A DNA stretch of 64,000 nt from Lepiota brunneoincarnata (Eukaryota > Basidiomycota > Agaricomycetes > Agaricales > Agaricaceae), in NCBI GenBank assembly GCA_023014365.1, contig JAEBUN010000021.1, positions 372,001 to 436,000 on the forward strand, given 5' to 3'. The translations under genes and the position numbers were made by a program. This document shows, one piece after another, positions 57,102-64,000 of the stretch. The stretch's first letter is position 1. Every line of letters begins with the position of its first letter. Under the pieces are notes generated by a model. It saw nothing but the letters and a program-made list of their open reading frames with translations. It was not told the DNA's origin and made no database searches.

Positions 57102-58511
57102 TCAGTTGATTGTCGCATTAGGCTGTATGTCAGGGTTGTTAATCATGCCCTTGATGTACTTGGCATCAACCTCTACAACCAGATTCTTTACCCCTATAAT
57201 CCATATGTGAACATCCTTGAGGGCCCGGAATAGACCAAAGAGCTCAAGCTTGGCTTGTGAGTAGCAAGATTCTGGTTCCTTGAGTGTGATTGAACCAAAA
57301 CAAGAGGGGTATCTTTTTCCTGTGTCACCTATTTGAGATAAAATGTATCCAACTGCAATAAATGATGTGTCGACAGCTAGTATGACCTCGGAATTGGATG
57401 TGTAGTCAATAACGCAAATAGCAGGTGAATTACAAGCTAATTCCTTGAGAGTGTCCATAACCTGCTGTTGTTCAGGGCCAAAAATGAACTCTGTATCTTT
57501 TTGTGTGAGGGAACCAAGGGGATGGGCAGTTGTAGTGAAATCCTTAATGAAGATTTGGATGGTGCCCAAGGTGCCAAGAAAGCTTCTGACTTCTGAGAGG
57601 GACTTGCATGGGGGCCAATCAATGATCTTCTGTACTCACGAGATTTCGGAGAGTTGTCCATCATAGGTACAGAGGTGGCCAACAACAAGTGCTGAGGGGA
57701 TACAGATGTGGGATTTAAGGGCTGAAAAGGTACCTCCAGCATGCTTGATGCACTGGATAACCCTATTGACATTCTGTAAGTGTTCCCATACAAACCTGCA
57801 GATGCCTGGGTTCTCCAGGATAGTCTCGTAACCACTGTCAGGGGTTTCATAATGTGTTAGGGGACCTTTGATGGGGACGTTGTCAACAAAGGGAACAGCT
57901 ACATGAGGGATTTCAGGTAGCGGGAGGAATGTGAGATCACTGTGTTGGATCTGGAGTGTGTTTGCATAGCCCATGGGTAATGAGGTGAGTTGGAAGGTCC
58001 CTAAGGGGGTCTGGAAAGTAGTAAGGTCTCAGGACTTGGTAGTGGTAGCTCATTGGTCATAACCAACAAATAAATCAAATACACCATAACATCCTTGCCC
58101 TCCAAATGATTCAGCATATTGCTCTATGACAGGTAGCAGGTCACTATCCTTGATTGTGACAGCATTGAGGGGCTGTAGGTTGTGGACAATTCGAAGTGAC
58201 TTCCTATCCTTTTTGAGAACACAGAACCAGCATGATCAGTAGGAGGAGCTCAATGGCTCATAAACTCCAGCAGCAATCTTGGTTTTGATGATCTCGATAA
58301 CATGATGGTAGATGCCAGGGGGAATGGGGATGTTCTTGAGAGCCCAAGGAACATGCTCAATAGTCGGGATTACTATAGGGTTGAAGTACTCTGATGAAAA
58401 AGTCCCCTTTTCGGAGTCTTTCCAGGCAAATGCAAGCTCTTGTAGCTTGATGAGATGGTGTACAAGCTTTTCTTCTTCAGGCCATAAAAAACTATCCTTG
58501 TTCACATGCAT
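57102..58511 (-). pseudogene. RT and RNase H of the outer Gypsy element
   Basis: Order on the minus strand: pre-RT helix (AGVYEPLSSSY), WFCVLKKDRKSLRIVHNLQP, FDLFVGYDQ, FQTPLGTFQLTSLPMGYAN, VDNVPIKGP (the region of the catalytic Asp pair, here V-D-N instead of the usual I-D-D), and RNase H (AICVIDYTSNSEVILAVDTS, ESCYSQAKLELFGLFRAL). TGA stops interrupt at YDQ* and TTTKS*, where relatives have Arg. Confidence 0.75.
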
Positions 58512-58930
58512 GGCTGTCTTTCTTTCTTCAGTATATCACTCTCCAGGTGAGAACTTAGGTGGATGGGTGGGCAGTGTTGGTAGGGAAGCCAGGGGGTCTG
58601 AGGGAACATGTCAAACTAATTGGAAGTTCTCGGGTAGTGTGGTAGCAACAGGTTTTATACGATTAGCGACTTTCTTGTATGCAAGACTAGATATTTCTGG
58701 TATTATATCATTAATAGGGTTTATTTTGGTGAGGGAAATCTCAAAAATATCTTTAATTTTGTGGATTGGTTCAAAAGGGGTGGACATGAACACAATTGGC
58801 AAAATCATATAACATGAAAGCAAAGATGCAGAGATTGAGCCTATGGGGGTACCAACATTATCTCCTTGGCAAGGTGCTGAATCATCGATATTTAAAAACC
58901 CAGACTAGCAGGTGTGTAGCGGACATGGGG

Positions 58931-59620
58931 TCAAGTGGGGATGGTGATGACAGATTGGGTGTTGGGGTTGGTGAGTATGATGCTCGAACTTCCATTGGGG
59001 TAGTGATGGGTGACTGCGTTAGTCAGCATGAGGAAGGGATGGCCAAGTAGAACATTATAAGAGGCATTTTGCACCACCTGCGCCTGGATGTAAAAGATTG
59101 ATGTACTGATATGAACTGGAAGGTCCTTTAGGAGACCTATGGTAGCATCCCTAGATGCATTAGCTGACTCCATGACCATAGTGTGATCAGATCTCATCGG
59201 TATGCCCAATTTCTCCCATACATCTCATCAAATGCCTATGATATGCAACCCTTCATCAAGAATCATGTCAACTGTAAGCTTGCTGTTGATGTTGAGTGGA
59301 ATAGTGTGGAGGTCTTCAATTGGATTGGCGACAATGATGTTATTGGGGAGGGGGTGCTGCTGAACATAAGCAGTGACTGAGTTTTCTTCAGGCACCTCAT
59401 TGATTGTGGCAATGCTGGTGGTAGCAGTGGTGGGGATCCTTCGTGTAATTATCTGGTCCTTGATATGTTTTTGGATGTCTGGAGCAATTGCATATAGTTC
59501 TCGTTGGGCAAGGGTGACAGTGCTGCTCAAGCTACGGTCAATGACATCTTGGACTGAGGCTGTGCTCTCAATTGGTGTATTGTAGTGGAATTGGGGGCCA
59601 GAGGGTGTTAGAGGAGTCAT
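58931..59620 (-). pseudogene. Retropepsin region of the outer Gypsy element
   Basis: It reads DMILDEGLHIIGI at the active site (Glu in place of Ser/Gln after Asp), then MRSDHTMVMESANASRDAT and SYNVLLGHPFLMLTNA, typical for this Agaricomycete Gypsy lineage. A stop near 59226 splits the two parts. Confidence 0.65.
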
Positions 59621-59895
59621 TTTGGTAGGTAGCTGGGGGGCTGCAGGCCTGTCAGCTCAAGGGGTACTTTTACTGGTATCTTTGGGCTTCCCCATAGTCC
59701 CTATACGTTTACGAATCTTGTCAGTGTGTTTCATAGATGAGACTGCCACTGTATCAAGAAGCCATAACTCTTCTAGCTCCTGGACAGAAATACTTGCCAG
59801 CTCTGTCAGCACTGAGTTAGCTGGTGTGGCATCATAAGAGTATTGGTGTGCCATTGAAGCCTTGAGGATATTGGTGTGCACTGTTGGTGGCTGAG

Positions 59896-60206
59896 TGTAA
59901 GGGGACTATACCCCCTTACGCAAGGTACGTCTAGGGGTCTGTGGTTGGGTATCCGTGCTCGGCCTCTCTAGCCGATGCCCGATGCCTAAGCCCGGCCTCG
60001 GCCTTCGGCCACCCCCATCCCCGAGTCTAACCCACGTGCGACTGACGTTGTTTGTATATTGTTTGCGTACGTTATGTTCTAGTAGCTACGTAGTGTTTGG
60101 CTACCCGGTCTGTGCGCAGGCCTCTATGTATATAAGTAGTGTGGGTGTCGATTGTATTCGCCACCCAAATATCAACTTGGTTCCGGTGCTCTTACTTCCC
60201 CTAACA
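59896..60206 (+). repeat. 5' LTR of the KH element
   Basis: 311 bases, about 21 CpG sites by hand count, TATA box in the right third. Confidence 0.9.
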
Positions 60207-60287
60207 GAATATTTGGGTCTCTACGCAGACTCGCCCATCTAGCCCTCTGCACCCCACCTACCCTGTCTTCTCAGCTCTAACGCTAGT

Positions 60288-61439
60288 ATGCCTCGCCGAA
60301 AGTCCTCAGGCAAACAGAAAGCGACTGCGCCCGCCCTACCGACAACGGCCTCTGCCTCGGCAGGACCCTCGCGTTCAGGCGAGGATACTCAGGCCTTACT
60401 GGCCCGGATTGGCGAGCTTAACCGCTCGATCGGTTCGCTCTCATCCCGCCTGCGCACCCTCGAGGATCGCTCCTCGACGGCCGCTGCCGGTCCTACTCCA
60501 GCTGTCATTCAAGCAGCTACTACCCAGAAGGGTCGCTCGCGGATCTCCGCGGATGTCCCACGCACTTCTAACCGCCCGGGCCCCACTCGCCCTGCAGTAA
60601 AAGGCACCTCTACCGCCCTCCCGCTGTCGGCTCACTACCCACGGGACGACGAGGCCGATTGCTATCAGGCCACCCTTGTCATCGCTGATGACATGGGTGG
60701 GCACGTGGTTGGTCGCGGCGGCCGCGGCCTTAAACAGGTCGCCGACATTAGTGGCGCTCACCTCCGGGTCTATTCTGTGGCCACGGATGGTGCCGACGAG
60801 CGCCATGTCTCTATCAGGGGGACCGAGCAGCAACTCGGTGATGCCCTTGTGGTATTAGGTAAGCGGATTGCGCGCAAGCGCGTCCACCTTCCAAAGACGA
60901 AGAAGGAGAAGACAACGGCGGCTTCCGGCCCCGCCCCAGCGGCCCCCGGACCGTCTGCTCCTGCAGCGGCGCAGGCTCCCGCTCCAGCTCGTGTGGATCC
61001 CACTGCCTCCGGCTCTGCTACCCCGGTCCCTGACTGGGCGCATCCGGGTGCATGGTCTTCCTCGCAGGCCTCTTCTGTCGCCCCCACTCCCCCCATGATT
61101 TCTACCCCGGCCGGCATCCCATCGACTACTATGCGCACGGCCGCATCTACTCCCACCCCTATGCGCTCGCCCGCGGTTTCTCGGCAACCGTCGCGCGGCT
61201 CCCCTATGCCCATCTCTACCCCCTCCGGTGCGTCTACTCCCGGAGTCCCATCAGTCCGGATGGGAAGCGCTACCCCTACCCCGGCCTTGACCCCGATGGA
61301 GGTCGACAGCGTCATCTCGACCTGGGGCCAGGGACTTCCGCCTGTCGCCCACCCGGCCCGTCTCGACTATGCCCGTTCCCTTCTGGCGGATGGGCTTGTC
61401 ATTCGGCTCGTGGATGGTCGCTGGGCTCGTGCTGCTTAG
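60288..61439 (+). CDS. KH-domain RNA-binding protein of an LTR element, 383 aa
   Basis: Residues about 32-62 form a short coiled-coil (ALLARIGELNRSIGSLSSRL, then RTLEDR). A type I KH domain lies at about 125-200: YQATLVIADDMGGHVVGRGG with the GxxG loop as GRGG, then LKQVADISGAHLRVYSV, and a third strand DERHVSIRGTEQQLGDALVV. A basic stretch (KRIARKRVHLPKTKKEK) follows, then about 120 residues rich in Ala, Pro, Ser and Thr, and a folded-looking end (LDYARSLLADGLVIRLVDGR, then WARAA). KH domains bind single-stranded RNA or DNA. As the element's only gene it could package or select its own RNA in the way Gag does; this role is inferred. Confidence 0.85.
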   Translation: MPRRKSSGKQKATAPALPTTASASAGPSRSGEDTQALLARIGELNRSIGSLSSRLRTLEDRSSTAAAGPTPAVIQAATTQKGRSRISADVPRTSNRPGPTRPAVKGTSTALPLSAHYPRDDEADCYQATLVIADDMGGHVVGRGGRGLKQVADISGAHLRVYSVATDGADERHVSIRGTEQQLGDALVVLGKRIARKRVHLPKTKKEKTTAASGPAPAAPGPSAPAAAQAPAPARVDPTASGSATPVPDWAHPGAWSSSQASSVAPTPPMISTPAGIPSTTMRTAASTPTPMRSPAVSRQPSRGSPMPISTPSGASTPGVPSVRMGSATPTPALTPMEVDSVISTWGQGLPPVAHPARLDYARSLLADGLVIRLVDGRWARAA

Positions 61440-61487
61440 GACGAAGGAACCGAGTCGTCGGGTCATCGACTCTTAAGAGGGGGCTGG

Positions 61488-61798
61488 TGTAAGGGGACTA
61501 TACCCCCTTACGCAAGGTACGTCTAGGGGTCTGTGGTTGGGTATCCGTGCTCGGCCTCTCTAGCCGATGCCCGATGCCTAAGCCCGGCCTCGGCCTTCGG
61601 CCACCCCCATCCCCGAGTCTAACCCACGTGCGACTGACGTTGTTTGTATATTGTTTGCGTACGTTATGTTCTAGTAGCTACGTAGTGTTTGGCTACCCGG
61701 TCTGTGCGCAGGCCTCTATGTATATAAGTAGTGTGGGTGTCGATTGTATTCGCCACCCAAATATCAACTTGGTTCCGGTGCTCTTACTTCCCCTAACA
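61488..61798 (+). repeat. 3' LTR of the KH element
   Basis: Identical by eye to 59896-60206. Confidence 0.9.
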
Positions 61799-61799
61799 C

Positions 61800-62050
61800 T
61801 GAGGTGGCATGCTCGGCATGGCTTGACCTTGGTTGCGGTGCCAATTGTCGATTCCTTCCATCATGTTTTGGCCCGGAGCTGACCGCCTTGAGACCAGAAT
61901 GTTGTTGGGGAGGGTGAGCCAGTTCTGTGTGTCAGACTTGCACAAGCCCCTCTGTATGTACTCTGCTACCTTATGGCAATCGCATATTCGGTGGTTCCCT
62001 GAGCAGAAATGGCAGTCCCAATTTGTTGGTCCAACACATTGTGCATACAA
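61800..62050 (-). pseudogene. Zinc-knuckle end of gag, outer Gypsy element
   Basis: It contains CHFCSGNHRICDC and HKVAEYIQRGLCK, the usual knuckle and following helix of these Gags. It is separated from the main gag frame by a stop at 62096 and a frame change. Confidence 0.6.
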
Positions 62051-62095
62051 GGAGGTGGGTGGCTGAGGTGATTGGTTGCCAAGCTTTCCAGCTAA

Positions 62096-63091
62096 TCAGT
62101 CAAGGAATGCATCTGAAATGAGGAATTGCTCTACAGATGACAAGTCAAATGTTGGGTGTGAGGCTGCAGGAAGGACTGGTGGTGGAGCTGGTGCAGGAAT
62201 GGTAGCAGGGGCCTGCTGGTAGAAATGCATCGGAAATGTGGCTGCGCTGGATACCCCATCGTGATTGAGAAAAAATCTAGCTGCTCGTTCCACGTCCTGG
62301 ATGTCCCAAGATTGCATGAGTGGGTGGTCAGGGTTCTTCAGCCAAAGCTGACTGTGTAACTGGCCACAGAAATCGATATGGAACCCTGAGAGGAAGAACG
62401 TATTACACTCCCTGATTGTGAGCTCTCCTTGGTCAAGTAACCAGTTAGCTATGGTAATGAACTGGTGATAATACTCACCAAACTGATACCAGCTGTGCAT
62501 GGGGACAGTAGCTTGTGTCTTGACAAAGATTTCCAGGTCAGCAAGTGAGTATTTATGGTCGTCCTCTGCACCAGGATATAATGCTATGATATCATGTTTG
62601 AATTGGTTCCAATCGTGACCTTGAGCAAAGCCACAGGATTGCCAGACTTTGTATTCTTGGCTGTTGAGGTAACGGAGGGTGTGCTGGATTAACTCTGAAG
62701 GTATTAGCCCACAATCATGACCCAGAATTTCAAGCTCAGTGAAGAACCACTTAAGCGACAGCAGTTGACCATCAAACTTGGGGGCCCCCTGGTCATGAGG
62801 GGCAGGCATGTGGCATTGAGTCTGGGGCCCATGATAATGGTGGTGGTGGTGCTGAGACTGTGTTGGAGCTTGATGTGCTGGCACAGAAGGCTGTGCGAGT
62901 GCCAATGGCTGAGCAGTAGCTGGTGTTTGGTACTGGGGAGGATGATGCTGAGGAACTTGAGGAGGGATTGGATATGTAGCATGAGGGATTGGTGGTGGTA
63001 AGGGGTCTCCTGCCAGATCTATGTTTGATGGCGTTGGAAATGCAATTGAGGAAGATGCTGTCGAGGGGAGGGCAGTATTTCCCCATTGCAC
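62096..63091 (-). CDS. gag: Gag of the outer Gypsy element, 331 aa
   Basis: This is the one long open frame left in the old element. A Pro/Gln/His-rich N-terminus is followed by a capsid-like region (FFTELEILGHDCGLIPSE, LIQHTLRYLNSQEYKVWQ, WYQFGEYYHQFITIANWLL, ECNTFFLSGFHIDF). It is separated from its zinc knuckle, and the rest of the element is broken, so expression is not expected to matter. Confidence 0.7.
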   Translation of the reverse strand: MQWGNTALPSTASSSIAFPTPSNIDLAGDPLPPPIPHATYPIPPQVPQHHPPQYQTPATAQPLALAQPSVPAHQAPTQSQHHHHHYHGPQTQCHMPAPHDQGAPKFDGQLLSLKWFFTELEILGHDCGLIPSELIQHTLRYLNSQEYKVWQSCGFAQGHDWNQFKHDIIALYPGAEDDHKYSLADLEIFVKTQATVPMHSWYQFGEYYHQFITIANWLLDQGELTIRECNTFFLSGFHIDFCGQLHSQLWLKNPDHPLMQSWDIQDVERAARFFLNHDGVSSAATFPMHFYQQAPATIPAPAPPPVLPAASHPTFDLSSVEQFLISDAFLD

Positions 63092-63431
63092 GGGAACAAA
63101 GCCAGGCCTGGGAGGTGTGGTCAGGGCATTACCATAATGGGGAACTGGAACATGTGTTGGGTTAGGGTTTATAGACAGGGTGTTGGCCCAGGCAAGCTAG
63201 TCTTCAAAGAAGTTGTCTTGATAATACACCATTGTCAGATTGATTGTGTACTGAGGTACCATGTAGGGTGCCATTGGTGTTGAAGAGCCTGGTGAGGAAT
63301 AGACAAATGTGAGCCTCCAGAGTGAGGTGTCAGATATGAGGACCCAGAGAACAAATGAGGGCAGCTCCGAAGCAAGCAGGTGATGTTGGATAATAAAATG
63401 GACCTAGAAATCCCTTGCAGTGGGCTCCAGT

Positions 63432-63504
63432 TGTAAAACAAGTTCTTCGTTAGCAACAAAAATGACTGATAAATAGTCAGACTGATGAAACGGTCTAGGG
63501 GCTT
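63432..63504 (-). repeat. Remaining part of the 5' LTR, outer Gypsy element
   Basis: It matches 38328-38403. It stops abruptly after GGGGCTTA. Confidence 0.65.
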
Positions 63505-64000
63505 ACTGTACCAGGTCAGGAAGTGGGCCACCCTGCCTAGTGGGCCACTCTGTATTTACTGAACCACATAGACATTTAGAGGGTTGAGTTTGGGGGTCAA
63601 TGATCAGAACCATACCCAACGTTGACTGAAATGAAAGCTCATAGCATTTGCACTGACAACTTGATGAGCAACAGGTGCCTGATTGCTGCCAAACCGGCAA
63701 TCTGACCAATTTGGGAAGATTGCTGTGATGTCCAAATGTGGTAGTAGTGACACCGAGGGTGCGTTTTGCAACCAATTGCTTCCAAACTTTGTGGCTGCAT
63801 TCCCTCCACCCAATTGCCTCCCCTCCACCATGCGCTATGGATGATCATGTATCTATGGTCCATGTTGCTTGATCAATCTCCTGCAACTTGTGGCCCGGAG
63901 GTTCTAGATGATGAGGTATGGCTTGTATCTTTGGGATTTGACATTGTACTGACCTGTTCATTTGTTTCTAGGATTCATAATATTTTTAACAAATTTATTC
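63505..64000. other. Unidentified sequence replacing the rest of the Gypsy 5' LTR
   Basis: It begins CTGTACCAGGTCAGG directly after the truncated LTR. Minus-strand frames of 75-90 codons overlap without recognisable motifs. It may be another insertion running out of the window. Confidence 0.35.

Larger units (their letters stand above)
59896..61798 (+). mobile_element. Non-autonomous LTR retrotransposon encoding a KH-domain protein
   Basis: Two 311-base LTRs (59896-60206, 61488-61798) are identical by eye, with TGTAAGGGG starts and CCCCTAACA ends. CTGAG flanks both sides (59891-59895, 61799-61803). The 1281-base interior has one gene (60288-61439) and no protease, RT or integrase. A polypurine tract (AAGAGGGGG) precedes the 3' LTR. 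A TATA box (TATGTATATAAG) lies at about 60125-60136. CpG content is high, in contrast to the Gypsy sequence on both sides. It must borrow replication enzymes from another element. Confidence 0.9.
38328..63504 (-). mobile_element. Outer Gypsy-type LTR retrotransposon, old, host of nested insertions
   Basis: The LTR end TGTAAAACGAGTTCTTC at 38328 is repeated at 63432 (TGTAAAACAAGTTCTTC), and both run on to GGTCTAGGGGCTTA (38403, 63504). The right copy is then replaced by other sequence, so the outer right end is lost. Next to the right LTR edge is a primer-site-like TGGAGCCCACTGC (minus strand). Reading leftward on the minus strand come gag (63091-62096), a zinc knuckle (62050-61800), protease (59620-58931), RT and RNase H (58511-57102), integrase (56951-56086, 54061-53962, 39748-39490) and its C-terminal tail (to about 39050). 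Five other elements interrupt it. Coding sequence is CpG-poor with many TGA stops. It is inactive. Confidence 0.8.

Noticed and set aside
59955..60242. Open frame repeated at 61547-61882 and, diverged, at 38642-39136
   Set aside because: It lies in LTR sequence; the repeated protein only reflects the repeated LTR.
60288..61439. KH-domain gene as an ordinary host gene
   Set aside because: It is enclosed by identical LTRs with a target duplication and sits inside another retrotransposon.

Overview
The window looks like nuclear DNA of an Agaricomycete (mushroom-forming basidiomycete). Host genes are split by many 45-80 base GT-AG introns, and the gene set is typical: F-box proteins, a polyporopepsin-type protease, a laccase-fold protein, a Kre9/KNH-type secreted protein, a flavin monooxygenase and expanded orphan families. 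The second half is packed with fungal LTR retrotransposons. Exon boundaries were derived by hand. Each gene given as fully resolved adds up to a whole number of codons across all exons.

Layout, 1-38.3 kb (mostly genic). An F-box cluster: an intact gene (509-1999), a pseudogene and a truncated N-terminus of the same family, and a relic of a second F-box family (about 2150-3340) whose sister relic lies at about 35985-37190. Then an aspartic protease (6734-8473), a phosphoinositide phospholipase C (9808-13926) with a scrambled partial copy behind it, an orphan family in four states of decay (15.3-19.3 kb), a KNH-type secreted protein (18114-18827), an FMO-like enzyme (19966-22423), a polytopic membrane protein (23055-24703), a solo LTR, a laccase-fold protein lacking much of its trinuclear copper site (28259-30500), a small secreted cysteine-rich protein (31678-32115), a GNAT acetyltransferase (33691-34522), a second solo LTR and a TAD2-like deaminase fragment.

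Layout, 38.3-63.5 kb (nested retrotransposons). An old, CpG-poor Gypsy element on the minus strand is the container. Inserted in it are a solo LTR (38725-39046), an old Copia element (39754-53956, TSD CAGAG), a solo LTR (54067-56080, TSD AGATC) that itself holds a Tc1/mariner element, and a very young LTR element encoding a KH RNA-binding protein (59896-61798, TSD CTGAG, LTRs identical by eye). Inside the Copia element sits a nearly intact chromovirus (42419-50368, TSD CCTTA, one difference seen between its 419-base LTRs). It has an unusual plan: a membrane-type 5' ORF in frame with gag, a gag-pol junction in the -1 frame, a chromodomain pol, and a third ORF with three zinc knuckles.

Old insertions have lost most CpG dinucleotides and carry TGA stops where relatives have CGA arginine codons. 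Young insertions keep their CpGs. This points to CpG-directed mutation, either methylation followed by deamination or a RIP-like process. I see no metabolic cluster; the host genes look functionally unrelated.
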